Of a stretch of 64,000 nt of DNA, positions 26,959 through 37,891 are shown piece after piece. How positions within the stretch are numbered: the stretch's first letter is position 1; every line of letters begins with the position of its first letter. Source of the stretch: Chloroflexota bacterium. GTDB taxonomy: Bacteria; Chloroflexota; Anaerolineae; Anaerolineales; Villigracilaceae. The position numbers and the translations under genes are program-made. The notes under the pieces are model-generated. The model was not told the DNA's origin and ran no database searches. It saw only the letters and a program-made list of their open reading frames with translations. The stretch lies in the NCBI GenBank assembly GCA_021824575.1, contig JAKAKJ010000033.1, forward strand, positions 40,146-104,145, given 5' to 3'.

Positions 26959-27090
26959 TTTCTTATAGGAACGGCTGGTGTTTCTTATAGGAAGAGTTGC
27001 GGTTTCTTATAGGAAAGACTCGGCTTCCTTGTTGAAACGTTGTTGTTTCCTTGTTGGGATTGCTCATTTTCTGGTGGGATTCCATGTGAA
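26959..27090. repeat. Six tandem 22-bp repeats
   Basis: A core tttcttatagga recurs exactly every 22 bases at 26959, 26981 and 27003. It continues in decayed form (ttccttgttg) at 27025 and 27047 and (ttctggtggg) at 27069. Each core is followed by about 10 variable bases. The array lies between a glycosyltransferase gene and a lipoprotein gene. A period of two helical turns would place repeated sites on one DNA face. Confidence 0.7.
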
Positions 27091-27194
27091 TCCAATAAGC
27101 AATTTGGGTTGATTTAGAAATGCGACCGCTTGTTCAGCATTGTCGCATCGCGACAATCAAGTTGTGGTAAAAATGTCTCCACACGGAGCAAAGA

Positions 27195-27803
27195 ATGAAG
27201 AGAAGATTACTAACCCTAGTTTCCATATTATTAATTGCGACACTGACCGCCTGTGGCCCCGCGCCCACGCCAACCTTGAGCGCCGCAGATATACAAAACA
27301 CGGCTGTTCCAATTATCATGTCCCAGATTGCTTTGACGAAGGCTGCGATTCCCACAGCGACATCTGTTCCTCCTACAGACGTTCCGCCCTTACCAACCAT
27401 CCAGCAGGCAACTATTACGCCATTGGCCTTGAATGCCCCAAATACGCCAATCAATGCTGGTGTTCCGAATCCCAACGCAACCCCCACGCCCAATTGTTAT
27501 ATACCGCCGACTGCCAAGCTGTTGGGAACCACAGTGCAGATTGAGTTGGTCAACAAATCGAGCGGTCCCGTAAATCTTTCCATGGGAATGTTTCAGCCGG
27601 ATGCCGATGGCGAATGTTTTACATTTTCTTTTGACTTGAGACAATATCAATCCCTTCAAGTGACCATCCTATCTGCCTGTTACTGGATGTATGGATATCA
27701 AACCGGGCCAAAGCCTTCGACACCGGCAAATCCAAATATCTGTTTTACGGATACGACTCAAGTACAAAAAGTTACGATCAATAATGATTCGATTGGCGGC
27801 TGA
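27195..27803 (+). CDS. Lipoprotein of unknown function
   Basis: 202 residues with a GGAG ribosome binding site. The signal LLTLVSILLIATLTAC ends in a lipobox Cys. A long Pro/Thr/Ala-rich linker (about 22-100, TPTLSAAD...PNATPTPN) is typical of surface lipoproteins in this phylum. The folded C-terminal part contains four Cys residues. The fragment VQIELVNKSSGPVNLSM suggests a beta-sandwich. No family is recognised. It is preceded by the 22-bp repeat array. Confidence 0.6.
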   Translation: MKRRLLTLVSILLIATLTACGPAPTPTLSAADIQNTAVPIIMSQIALTKAAIPTATSVPPTDVPPLPTIQQATITPLALNAPNTPINAGVPNPNATPTPNCYIPPTAKLLGTTVQIELVNKSSGPVNLSMGMFQPDADGECFTFSFDLRQYQSLQVTILSACYWMYGYQTGPKPSTPANPNICFTDTTQVQKVTINNDSIGG

Positions 27804-27882
27804 CGGATCATTCATAAATTTTGTAGAATAAATCTCTAGTAAAACCTGCTTTCTAGATTGATGGCGGCGCCAGCTAAACATT

Positions 27883-28332
27883 ATGATCAGAAAACGTAAC
27901 ATGTTCCTCTTTTATTTTTCCATTACCCTCGCCATTTGCTCCAGCGCGCTTTATCACTTTAGCGCCAAGAGTGTGCCGTCCAATATCAACTTTGCGATTT
28001 CGCTGGTTGTGACGTATGCAGTCGCGCTTGGAATCACGCTGATCACTACGCTTCTTTTCCCCGCTCAAAACGGGCTCGCCTTCGAGTTGAAGCAACTCAA
28101 CTGGGCCAGTTTCCTGCTGGCCATTGCCATCGTCGGAATCGAGTTTGGCTTTCTGATGGTTTATCGCTCCGGCTGGAATCTTGGGATCGCGGCGGTGCTG
28201 GTTAACGTGGCAGCCTCGCTGATTTTGCTCCCGGTGGCGATCTTCTTTTTCAAGGATAAAATCTCATGGGTAAATATTGTTGGGATTTTTGTTTGTCTCG
28301 TCGGGTTGATTATGTTGAATTGGAAAAGATAG
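27883..28332 (+). CDS. Small EamA/DMT-like membrane protein
   Basis: 149 residues with four to five transmembrane helices, including the end WVNIVGIFVCLVGLIMLNW, which matches the last helix of an EamA half-repeat in the drug/metabolite transporter superfamily. The protein is half the length of a usual EamA transporter, so it would need to dimerise. Substrate unknown. A second start is possible at the seventh codon. Confidence 0.6.
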   Translation: MIRKRNMFLFYFSITLAICSSALYHFSAKSVPSNINFAISLVVTYAVALGITLITTLLFPAQNGLAFELKQLNWASFLLAIAIVGIEFGFLMVYRSGWNLGIAAVLVNVAASLILLPVAIFFFKDKISWVNIVGIFVCLVGLIMLNWKR

Positions 28333-28345
28333 AGAATTATTTTTT

Positions 28346-29041
28346 GTGAGAAAAATTTCTTTCCTTTTATTTATAATTGCTTCTCTCATTGCGGGCTGTT
28401 CTTTGCAGAAGACGACAGCACCCTCAGAATTTCCATTAGAAAAAGGAACAACGTGGGTTTACTCTTACACGGCTTATGAACCAACTGCTGCTGATCCCAC
28501 TCAAACAATCCAGGCTACTTACCAATTAACCGAGTCGGTTGTTGACGCGCAAACCGTTTCATCTTATTTCATAGCTCATGTAAAGCGTGAAAGTCAACTG
28601 CTTCATGCCGATGCTGGTTGGACAGGAGACCCATCTGCTCAGCCAAATGAATTCTGGTATGTGGTGAATGGTTATAAGGTTTCACAAAGCAACCAGCCGC
28701 TGGATACGAACAATATCAAAATCGATGAGCTAATTCTTGATTATAAGTTTCCGCTTTCCGTCAAAAACGCCTGGTGTTTATTTCCAAGCGGCCTCAAGAA
28801 TCCATCTCAAGCCGCGAACTGTGACGTGGTGGGCAAACGGGAGGTGATGGATAAAGGCTCGTACAAAACATCTGCCAGTAATTTTGATGACTGTTACAAT
28901 CTGGTCGATTACGTCAATGATGGAAATATTTATCAAACTTTTTGTAATGGCATAGGCATTGTTGAAATGAAGTTTGATCATGCAGGTACGAAGTTTGGTT
29001 TTGAACAGACTTTGATGCATTACTCCGCAGGAGTTCCATAA
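28346..29041 (+). CDS. Lipoprotein of unknown function
   Basis: 231 residues from GTG. The signal ISFLLFIIASLIAGC ends in a lipobox. The mature part reads FPLEKGTTWVYSYTAYEP and FWYVVNGYKVSQSN with alternating beta-strand pattern, as in secreted proteins of the type that begin with a 'PL..G..W.Y' strand. Cys residues in the C-terminal half could form disulfides. No enzyme motif is seen. It is 3 bases upstream of the sulfotransferase gene. Confidence 0.55.
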   Translation: MRKISFLLFIIASLIAGCSLQKTTAPSEFPLEKGTTWVYSYTAYEPTAADPTQTIQATYQLTESVVDAQTVSSYFIAHVKRESQLLHADAGWTGDPSAQPNEFWYVVNGYKVSQSNQPLDTNNIKIDELILDYKFPLSVKNAWCLFPSGLKNPSQAANCDVVGKREVMDKGSYKTSASNFDDCYNLVDYVNDGNIYQTFCNGIGIVEMKFDHAGTKFGFEQTLMHYSAGVP

Positions 29042-29044
29042 CTG

Positions 29045-30073
29045 ATGACATCACGTTTTAGATCCGCTGCTCGCATCCTTATCAAAGGCGACCCTAAAAA
29101 GAAAACCCGCAATCCCATTCCCGCCATCACGTCCGAAGAAGTGGTGGAGATCAGGCAATTCTTTCCGCGCGAGAAATTTTTTATCTTCGGTCATGCCCGC
29201 TCTGGGACGACTCTTCTCATGCGCCTCGCGCGTTTACATCCCGAAGTCCATTGCAATTATCAAGCGCACTTCTTTACGCGAAAACCGTTGTTGAAATCTT
29301 TGGTCGATTCTCCCGAGGCGGAGGAGTGGCTGACGCGCAAGTCCAACCGCTGGAATCAGGGGCGCGATCTTTCTCCGCTCGTTTTGCGCGCCGCCGCTGA
29401 CATTATCATGGAACGCGACGCGGCCCGCGAAGGAAAAATGATCGTGGGAGATAAAAGCCCATCGTCCACGATCCACGGCCAATCCGTGCGCGACATGCAC
29501 GCTGTCTACCCCGACGCGAAACTGGTCTACATCGTCCGCGACGGGCGCGACGTGTTGGTTTCCGAACGCTTTCGGAATTTCGTGGAAGAGTCAAAGTTTC
29601 TAACAGCCGAAGACAAATGCATCATCGAAGAACTTCGCAAAGATCAAAGTCAATTTACAAATGGCACGCGTTCGATCTTCACCGAAACATTTATCCGACG
29701 CGTGGCAAAAGGCTGGGTCACGAACTTGCAGGAAATCGAAGAGGAGGGCAAAGGACTTTTTGGCAAAAATTATTTTGCTCTGCGTTATGAAAATTTGCTT
29801 TCGAATCCGTTCGATGAAATGAACAAATTGTGGAGATTCCTCGGCGTGAAGAAAGTCAATAAATCGCTCGAAAAGGAAATCAAAATTGAGATGGCTTCCA
29901 ATCCGGATGAAGAATGGCAATCCCAACGCAACGGAGACATTTCTTCATTTCTGCCGAAGGGTCAGGCTGGTAACTGGCAGCGGCTATTCACGGCGAGGGA
30001 TAAATCCATCTTCAAGGAAGTCGCGGGCGAGATGCTGGCCCAGTGGAAGTATGAGAAAGACAGCAATTGGTAG
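29045..30073 (+). CDS. PAPS-dependent sulfotransferase
   Basis: 342 residues. The 5'-phosphosulfate loop is FGHARSGTTLLM (48-59). The 3'-phosphate site is YIVRDGRDVLVS (162-173). A later ALRYENLLSNP and the final KGQAGNWQRLFTARDK correspond to the conserved C-terminal cofactor-binding loop. The enzyme transfers sulfate from PAPS to a hydroxyl or amino group of a glycan or other acceptor. PAPS could be supplied by the bifunctional enzyme at 34443. No signal peptide is visible, so sulfation would be cytoplasmic, before export. Confidence 0.85.
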   Translation: MTSRFRSAARILIKGDPKKKTRNPIPAITSEEVVEIRQFFPREKFFIFGHARSGTTLLMRLARLHPEVHCNYQAHFFTRKPLLKSLVDSPEAEEWLTRKSNRWNQGRDLSPLVLRAAADIIMERDAAREGKMIVGDKSPSSTIHGQSVRDMHAVYPDAKLVYIVRDGRDVLVSERFRNFVEESKFLTAEDKCIIEELRKDQSQFTNGTRSIFTETFIRRVAKGWVTNLQEIEEEGKGLFGKNYFALRYENLLSNPFDEMNKLWRFLGVKKVNKSLEKEIKIEMASNPDEEWQSQRNGDISSFLPKGQAGNWQRLFTARDKSIFKEVAGEMLAQWKYEKDSNW

Positions 30074-30074
30074 G

Positions 30075-31259
30075 ATGCATTTGGATGACGCGATGACTTT
30101 AGATCAATCCAGGAGATGGCAGTCTTCCATTTTTATTGCGGCGATCGCGGCGCTGATTTTTACTCCGCTTTTTCTCACCGAGGTTTATGCTGGGACCAAT
30201 GCCACCTCGGATTTTCCAACCCACGCTCAATGGGCGCTGGACATAAAAAATGGCAATCCCGTGCCTCCGTATGTGATGGCTCATTCCGCCTGGCAGTTTC
30301 TGCTCCTGGCCTTTAACATCTTTTTGGGATTCTCCATTCAACACGCCGAGTTGATTTCGATCCTTTTGTGCGTGGCTTTCGCTGCGGGTATCCTCGGCTG
30401 GTGGTTTTGGCCCGCGTTTTCAAAGGCAAATATTTCCTTATGGCAGGCCGTTGGGATTGTTTTGGGCATCAGCATTGCGGCGCCGGTCAGTTTGCTGTGG
30501 TTTAAAGATCACGCATTCTATCTCGGTTATGTTGGCATTGTTTCTTATCACAACCCGACTATTATTCTCCTGCGTCCATTGGCTCTTTTGCAATTTATTT
30601 ATGCCCTGCGAGGTTTTACTTTGCCTCCGCCCTCGAAGGCGGAAATTTTTGTCGCGATTTTGCTCTCTTTGCTCTCGACGTTCGCCAAGCCGAACTTTGC
30701 AATCTGCCTCTTGCCCGCGATCGCTTTGATCGCGCTTTTCAAAATATTCCGCAAGGAAACGGCGCATCTTACTTTTCTGATATTTGGATTTATCGCGCCG
30801 ACTGCAATGGTGCTGGCTTGGCAATTCTTAATGACATATCGCGGCGGCGATTCCAGTCATGTTATTTTTTCAGCCTTTGGCGTTATGAGTACTTATTCTG
30901 GCTATTTGTTGCCCAAGTTCCTTTTATCCATTTTGTTTCCTCTGGCGGTTGCGATTCTTTATTGGAAACAGGCATCCCACAATTTGCAATTGATTCTTGC
31001 CTGGCTGGTTTTTGCATTTGGATCTTTCTTTACATATTTCCTTGCGGAAAGCGGTCCGAGATTCAAGGATGGCAATTTCACATGGAGCGGCGAGATTGCG
31101 TTGTTTGTGCTCTTTGCTGTATCAACCATCTTTTTTCTTGACATTCAAAAACCTTCCCGTATTTGTAGACTGACGGCCGAAGCCTTATGGTTTCTCCAGG
31201 TTGCAGCGGGCGTCATTTACTATATTTTCTTTACACTACACCTTCTCTATATCGTGTAG
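30075..31259 (+). CDS. Polytopic membrane protein, GT-C-like
   Basis: 394 residues from the ATG one base after the sulfotransferase stop; the longer frame through that gene is rejected. About ten hydrophobic segments are present. The first external loop has NATSDFPTHAQWALDIKNGN, a single-acid variant of the GT-C catalytic loop seen at 131 and 3787. The protein lacks their C-terminal soluble domain. Probably a polysaccharide-related membrane glycosyltransferase; a flippase or polymerase is an alternative. Confidence 0.6.
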   Translation: MHLDDAMTLDQSRRWQSSIFIAAIAALIFTPLFLTEVYAGTNATSDFPTHAQWALDIKNGNPVPPYVMAHSAWQFLLLAFNIFLGFSIQHAELISILLCVAFAAGILGWWFWPAFSKANISLWQAVGIVLGISIAAPVSLLWFKDHAFYLGYVGIVSYHNPTIILLRPLALLQFIYALRGFTLPPPSKAEIFVAILLSLLSTFAKPNFAICLLPAIALIALFKIFRKETAHLTFLIFGFIAPTAMVLAWQFLMTYRGGDSSHVIFSAFGVMSTYSGYLLPKFLLSILFPLAVAILYWKQASHNLQLILAWLVFAFGSFFTYFLAESGPRFKDGNFTWSGEIALFVLFAVSTIFFLDIQKPSRICRLTAEALWFLQVAAGVIYYIFFTLHLLYIV

Positions 31260-31295
31260 ACTTTTAGTACTCTATCTTCGCAGGATATTTTTCAG

Positions 31296-32288
31296 ATGAA
31301 AACTTTGATCATTGGTCTCGGCTCAATTGGCCGACGACATTTTCGTAACCTGATTGCGCTTGGCGAAAAAGATATCATCTTGCTTCGCTCTCATCACACC
31401 ACGTTGCCTGATGATGAATTGGCGGGTTTTCCCGCTGCGACTGATTTAACAGAAGCGCTAAGAAAACATAAACCCGATGCGGTCATCGTGGCGAACCCGA
31501 CTGCCCTGCATTTGGATGTTGCGATTCCTGCCGCCAAAGCGGGTTGCTCAATCCTGATGGAAAAACCGGTCTCGAATTCTACGGATCGGATTGATGACCT
31601 CGAATCCGCACTTCGACGAGGCGGCGGGCAGCTGCTGGTTGGCTTTCAATTCCGCTTTCATCCGACTCTGCAAAAGGCCGCGCAATTGCTCAAGGAAGAC
31701 GCGATTGGCAAACCGCTATCGTTTCACGTTCAATGGGGCGAATACCTTCCGGATTGGCATCCGTGGGAGGATTTCAGACAGAGTTACGCGGCGCGCCCCG
31801 ACCTCGGCGGCGGCGTCATTCTGACATTGACGCACGCGCTGGATTACATCCGCATGCTGCTCGGCGAAGCAGATTCGTTGTGGGCGTTTTCGAGTTCGCT
31901 CAATCTTGGACTCGAAGTGGAAGACGCGGCAGAAATTGGATTGAAGATGGCGAGCGGCGCGATTGGCTCCATTCACATTGATTACAATCAACGACCGCCG
32001 AGTCATCGTTGGGAAATTATTAGTTCGGATGGTACGATGAAATGGGATAATGCTGACGGGAAGTTGGATGTCTATCAAGCGGCGAGCCGCTCATGGGTCA
32101 CGTATGAGCCGCCAGCGGGTTTCGAACGAAATGTCATGTTCATTGAAGAAATGAAGCACTTTATTGCGGTTGTACAGAAAAAAGAATCGCCCGTCTGCGC
32201 GTTGGAGGATGGCAAACGGGCACTGCAGATGGCGCTGGCCGCACATCAATCGGCTGAAAGCCAAAAACTTGTTTGTTTGACGCGATAG
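31296..32288 (+). CDS. Gfo/Idh/MocA family oxidoreductase
   Basis: 330 residues. The N-terminal Rossmann motif is TLIIGLGSIGRRHFRNL, then the family signature CSILMEKPVSNSTDRI with the EKP motif, then a C-terminal substrate domain containing FRQSYAARPDLGGGVILTLTHALDYIRML, where the GGG...H..D arrangement is expected. Members oxidise or reduce NDP-sugars and inositols with NAD(P). In nonulosonate clusters similar enzymes act on UDP-amino sugars. The substrate here is unknown. It lies 9 bases upstream of the next gene. Confidence 0.85.
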   Translation: MKTLIIGLGSIGRRHFRNLIALGEKDIILLRSHHTTLPDDELAGFPAATDLTEALRKHKPDAVIVANPTALHLDVAIPAAKAGCSILMEKPVSNSTDRIDDLESALRRGGGQLLVGFQFRFHPTLQKAAQLLKEDAIGKPLSFHVQWGEYLPDWHPWEDFRQSYAARPDLGGGVILTLTHALDYIRMLLGEADSLWAFSSSLNLGLEVEDAAEIGLKMASGAIGSIHIDYNQRPPSHRWEIISSDGTMKWDNADGKLDVYQAASRSWVTYEPPAGFERNVMFIEEMKHFIAVVQKKESPVCALEDGKRALQMALAAHQSAESQKLVCLTR

Positions 32289-32297
32289 GGACTTATC

Positions 32298-34313
32298 ATG
32301 CAAAAGTTCAAGGCGCTCTTTAGATCGGAATTGTTCATCGCGATTCTTCTGCTCGTCCTAACCTCGGCTGTGGCTTATCTTCCTTTCATCGGACACTTCG
32401 GTTATTTCTACGATGACTGGTATGAGATGTTTTCGGCAGGCGCGCGCGGCCCGCAGGTGTTTCATGATCTTTTTGCGATTGATCGCCCGGGCCGGGCCTA
32501 TTTGATGATTCCGCTCTATTTGCTCTTTGGGCAAAACCCTTTTCCTTATAACGTGACTGCGTATCTGTTCCGCCTGCTCAGCGGTTTGTCGGTTCTGTGG
32601 ATGATGCGTCTCTGCTGGCCGGAGCGCAAACGGTCTGCCGTGCTGGCCGCGTTGTTCTTCCTGATCTATCCGGGATTCCTTTCCCAACCGAACGCGATTG
32701 ATTATCAATCGCACATCGCGGGATTATTCTTCGCGACCTTTTCCATCGCGCTAAGTTTGAAAGCGGTTCGTGTTGAAAAATTTTCGGCGCGTGCCGCTCT
32801 TACCGTCACATCAATTCTGTTTGGGCTGGCTTATCTCAGCCAGATGGAATATTACGCGGGCTTCGAAGTTGTTCGCCTTGTTTTTCTTTTTCTCCTAGCG
32901 CGACAAAGCCGGACGGACTGGTTGGTGCGCCTGAAGAAAGCGGTTTTGTGGTATTTGCCATTCGCCGTTGTCCCGCTGACGTTTTTCACATGGCGTTTGT
33001 TTTTCTTTCAAAGCCTTCGCAAGGCAACTGATATTGGAACCCAGTTTGGAAATCTGTTCAGCACTCCTCTGCATACGATTGCAGTATGGCTGGTCAATGT
33101 CGCGCAGAGTGCGGCGGATGTGATCTTGTTGGCGTGGGCTGTTCCGCTCTACAATGCCTTTTCCCAGTTGACGCCGACTCCGATGCTTATCGGCTTTGGA
33201 GTGGCAATCGGCGTTATTTTGTTGGTCCTGCTTTTACTGCGCGGCATTTCCTCGGATTCCGAGCTTGGCAGTGACTGGAGCAAAGAAAGTCTATGGGCAG
33301 GATTGATCATGGTTGTGGGCGGTATGCTTCCGATTGTCGTAGCAGACCGCGGGGTTTCTTTTCCTGATTACTCGCGATATACGCTTGTCAGCCTGATTGG
33401 CGCCGTATTGATTTTGGTAGGCGTGATTGACCAGTTGCGGAGCCGGTATTTCCAGTATGGCGCGGTTTCGCTGCTCGTTGGCATTGCCATCCTGACCCAT
33501 TTTTCAAACGGTTTATTTTATGCCAAGGTTGCCGATGCAACACGGTCGTTTTGGTGGCAGGTAAGCTGGCGTATCCCGCAGATGCAACCCGGCACGACAC
33601 TTATCGCGAATTATCCATCCAGCGCAATCTCCGAAGATTATATTATCTGGGGGCCGGCCAACCTTATCTATGATCCGCAAAGCCGGAATAGCGATTATGT
33701 CCAACCCACTCTATATGCTGCGGTTCCAAATCATGAGACTGTGGAGAAAGTCCTGATGCAGGTCCGGCAGGAGTATGGTAATCGCCGGTCCATACGGACG
33801 TATGCTAACTATCGAAACATCTTGATCCTGACCCAGCCAACGCCTAATTCCTGCGTGCAAGTGATTAACGGCGAGCAGCCTGAAATTTCTTCATCTGAAA
33901 ACGAGCCGATGATGCTGATGGCGCCATTTTCTGAGTCACAGCGGATCCTTACCAACGTTGAATTTCAGACCCCGCCTCCGGCCATTTTTGGGTCCGGGCC
34001 GGAGAAGGGCTGGTGTTATTACTACGAAAAGGCGGCCTATGCCCGCCAGGTTGGCGATTGGAAAACGGTCGCATCCCTCGCGGACGAGGCGGCCAGGCTC
34101 GGATTGGCTCCATCTGATCCAATTGAATGGATGCCGTTTCTGCAGGCCTATGCGGTCACGGGGAATGCTTCCAAGTTAAGTGATCTTGCTCCATCCATAA
34201 TTGGGAATCCATTTGTGGCTCAACAAGTTTGTCAGATTTTGCAGGGGATGCAGGGGCTGAAAGACTCTGTCGTGAATGTGATCAGCTCGCAATATTGCGT
34301 CAGCGGTAATTAA
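32298..34313 (+). CDS. Polytopic membrane protein, GT-C-like, with soluble C-terminal region
   Basis: 671 residues. The first loop has FGYFYDDWYEMFSAG, an acidic DD pair as in GT-C transferases. About ten transmembrane helices extend to residue 400. The last 250 residues are soluble, with a helical tail (KAAYARQVGDWKTVASLADEAA) that looks like a degenerate tetratricopeptide pair. It probably acts on the extracytoplasmic side in glycan transfer or polymer modification. The exact activity is unknown. Confidence 0.6.
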   Translation: MQKFKALFRSELFIAILLLVLTSAVAYLPFIGHFGYFYDDWYEMFSAGARGPQVFHDLFAIDRPGRAYLMIPLYLLFGQNPFPYNVTAYLFRLLSGLSVLWMMRLCWPERKRSAVLAALFFLIYPGFLSQPNAIDYQSHIAGLFFATFSIALSLKAVRVEKFSARAALTVTSILFGLAYLSQMEYYAGFEVVRLVFLFLLARQSRTDWLVRLKKAVLWYLPFAVVPLTFFTWRLFFFQSLRKATDIGTQFGNLFSTPLHTIAVWLVNVAQSAADVILLAWAVPLYNAFSQLTPTPMLIGFGVAIGVILLVLLLLRGISSDSELGSDWSKESLWAGLIMVVGGMLPIVVADRGVSFPDYSRYTLVSLIGAVLILVGVIDQLRSRYFQYGAVSLLVGIAILTHFSNGLFYAKVADATRSFWWQVSWRIPQMQPGTTLIANYPSSAISEDYIIWGPANLIYDPQSRNSDYVQPTLYAAVPNHETVEKVLMQVRQEYGNRRSIRTYANYRNILILTQPTPNSCVQVINGEQPEISSSENEPMMLMAPFSESQRILTNVEFQTPPPAIFGSGPEKGWCYYYEKAAYARQVGDWKTVASLADEAARLGLAPSDPIEWMPFLQAYAVTGNASKLSDLAPSIIGNPFVAQQVCQILQGMQGLKDSVVNVISSQYCVSGN

Positions 34314-34330
34314 TCATGACTACAGCCCTC

Positions 34331-34361
34331 AAAATTCATCCGTTGAATTTTGAAGTATAAT
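34331..34361 (+). promoter_or_regulatory. AAAATTCA-N5-TGAATTTT palindrome followed by TATAAT
   Basis: A perfect 8+8 inverted repeat with 5-base spacer (34331-34351) ends 4 bases before TATAAT at 34356-34361, in the position of the -35 region. The core AATTCA-N5-TGAATT is the same as at 5845-5861 before the MarR-type regulator. It suggests that sulfate activation is controlled together with the polysaccharide genes. A second TATAAT is at about 34422, closer to the start codon. Confidence 0.4.
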
Positions 34362-34415
34362 ACGCACTTGCTTTTGCAATATTATGAAGTCCCATCTTTG
34401 CATGGCGGCAAATAA

Positions 34416-36167
<1,752 letters not shown>

Positions 36168-36192
36168 ATCCAGTTAAATCACCGGTTTCATA

Positions 36193-36294
36193 TGTCATTG
36201 CGAGCAAAGCGAAGCAATTCCCTGTTTTCATGCAGCATGTTGTTTGATCCCAATTTGGGATTGCTTCGTTGCAAGAACTTTTCCCGCAATGACA
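36193..36294. repeat. Palindromic element with TGTCATTGCGAG ends
   Basis: tgtcattgcgagcaaagc and the distal cgcaatgaca are inverse repeats enclosing gaagcaattccc and its inverse gggattgcttcg. This is a simpler version of the composite element at 21187-21325. No open frame is visible. It sits between the PAPS synthase gene and a membrane glycosyltransferase gene. Confidence 0.7.
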
Positions 36295-36323
36295 TCAATT
36301 TCTGCGATCTATAAAAGCACTGC

Positions 36324-37883
36324 ATGACCATTCGGCTTTCGCCTCGTCTCGTTTCTTTTCTGGCACTCGGCCTGATTGCCGTTATTGGGACTATTCTCAT
36401 TCTGCGGGCAACGCCTGAGGGCCTCGGGCTTTCAGATGATGCGATTGGTTACATTGCCGGGGCGCGCAGCATTCTTGCCGGGCACGGATACCGCGAGGCC
36501 TGGCTGGTCAGCAACGAACCGGTGACGCATTTCCCGCCAGGATTTCCAGCCGCGTTGGCATTCATCGGTTTATCTGGCCTTGACCCGTGGCGCGGAGCGC
36601 GCTTTCTCAATGCGCTGCTCTTTGGCTTGAACGCGGTTCTGCTCGGCATCCTCGGCTGGCGAACAACGAAGTCGCTTTCGGCTGGTCTGGTTCTGGCGAC
36701 GTTGTTTGTGGCGAACGGTTCCCTCCTTCAAATCCACGCGGTGGCGATGAGCGAGCCGCTATTTATTTTCTTCAGCCTGATGTCATTCTGGATGTTCGAT
36801 CTGTATTTCGAGCGTGACCATCATTGGCTGTGGCTTGTCCTGTGCGGATTATTTGTCAGCGCAGCATACCTGACGCGTTACGCGGGACTTGCTCTCGTTG
36901 CGACATTTATCGTGGCTCTGCTTGTCTTGCAGCGCGACTGGCGCAGTCGCTGGACAAGCATTGGTATCTTCCTCATCAGTTTCATCCCACTGGCGCTTGG
37001 ATGGGCAATCCGTAACGAGATTGTTGCCGGCCGGGCCACAAATCGTATTTTGGTGTGGCATCCGATCGCCGCTTCGAATTTCGATACAACGCTTTATAGC
37101 ATTTCTGTTTTCCTGATGCCGGTCGAACCCTGGCGGCAGGTTTTGTACAAAACGCCGATCGTTTTTGTTTTTCTTGCGGCTTTGATTCTGGGCGCGGCAT
37201 TGATCTGGCTCCTGGTCAAAACGTGGAAATATTTCACGCCGACCGCCGCGGAGAAAAAATTGAAGAGCCGCAGTGAAGTGATCGTGTTCACCAACGCGTT
37301 GTATATCTTTGGTTACATTGCATCCATCCTGGCCTCGATGTCGTTCTTCGACGCCTCCACAAAATTCAAGCTTCGCATCTTGTCGCCCATCTTTGTCTCG
37401 CTGTTGATTCTGCTGGTTATTTTGGGCACATGGCTGTGGAAGAAACGCCGCGAGCTTGTTTTCATTTTGACCATCCTAATTCTGGGAATGTCAATTTACG
37501 GGCAGGTCACAACCGTCTCTGAATGGGCAAAAGGCGGTCAGGGATTCGCATCCTTCGTTTGGTACCGCTCGAAGGCCATGGAATTTTTGCGCGGACTTCC
37601 GCCGGATGTCCAGATTTATACCAATCAACCGGGCGCGGTTTATTTCTACACCGGACGCGGCACGTATTCGCTCCCGAATCATTTCGACCCGGTCACGGCG
37701 GAAGCGCGTCCTGGTTTTGGGACCGGCGTCCAACAGATGCAGGCAGAGATCAACGCAGATCGCGCGGTGCTGGTATTGTTCAGCGATGGCGACACATCCG
37801 GGCAGGATGCAGCGGCGATGAGTGCCGGCTTATATCTCGCGTTCAAAGGTTCGGGTGCGGAAATCTATTCCGCCGCGCCGTAA
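36324..37883 (+). CDS. GT39-like membrane glycosyltransferase (GT-C fold)
   Basis: 519 residues. The first loop reads GLGLSDDAIGYIAGARSILAG, with the DD pair and following helix expected of the PMT/ArnT-like catalytic loop, then HFPPGFPAALA. About ten transmembrane helices follow and a C-terminal external domain of about 115 residues (VQIYTNQPGAVYFYTGRG). No ribosome binding site stands out, because the gene follows a repeat. It probably uses a polyprenyl-phosphate sugar on the outer membrane face. Confidence 0.7.
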   Translation: MTIRLSPRLVSFLALGLIAVIGTILILRATPEGLGLSDDAIGYIAGARSILAGHGYREAWLVSNEPVTHFPPGFPAALAFIGLSGLDPWRGARFLNALLFGLNAVLLGILGWRTTKSLSAGLVLATLFVANGSLLQIHAVAMSEPLFIFFSLMSFWMFDLYFERDHHWLWLVLCGLFVSAAYLTRYAGLALVATFIVALLVLQRDWRSRWTSIGIFLISFIPLALGWAIRNEIVAGRATNRILVWHPIAASNFDTTLYSISVFLMPVEPWRQVLYKTPIVFVFLAALILGAALIWLLVKTWKYFTPTAAEKKLKSRSEVIVFTNALYIFGYIASILASMSFFDASTKFKLRILSPIFVSLLILLVILGTWLWKKRRELVFILTILILGMSIYGQVTTVSEWAKGGQGFASFVWYRSKAMEFLRGLPPDVQIYTNQPGAVYFYTGRGTYSLPNHFDPVTAEARPGFGTGVQQMQAEINADRAVLVLFSDGDTSGQDAAAMSAGLYLAFKGSGAEIYSAAP

Positions 37884-37891
37884 GAGGTGGC

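Noticed and set aside
26959..27090. CRISPR array
   Set aside because: The repeated core is only about 12 bases, the period is 22 bases, the repeats decay along the array and no cas gene is present.
29886..30074. N-terminal extension of the membrane protein at 30075
   Set aside because: It lies in another frame over the conserved end of the sulfotransferase gene.
37523..37891. N-terminal extension of the SDR at 37892
   Set aside because: It overlaps the preceding membrane glycosyltransferase gene and lacks family similarity; a good ribosome binding site precedes 37892.
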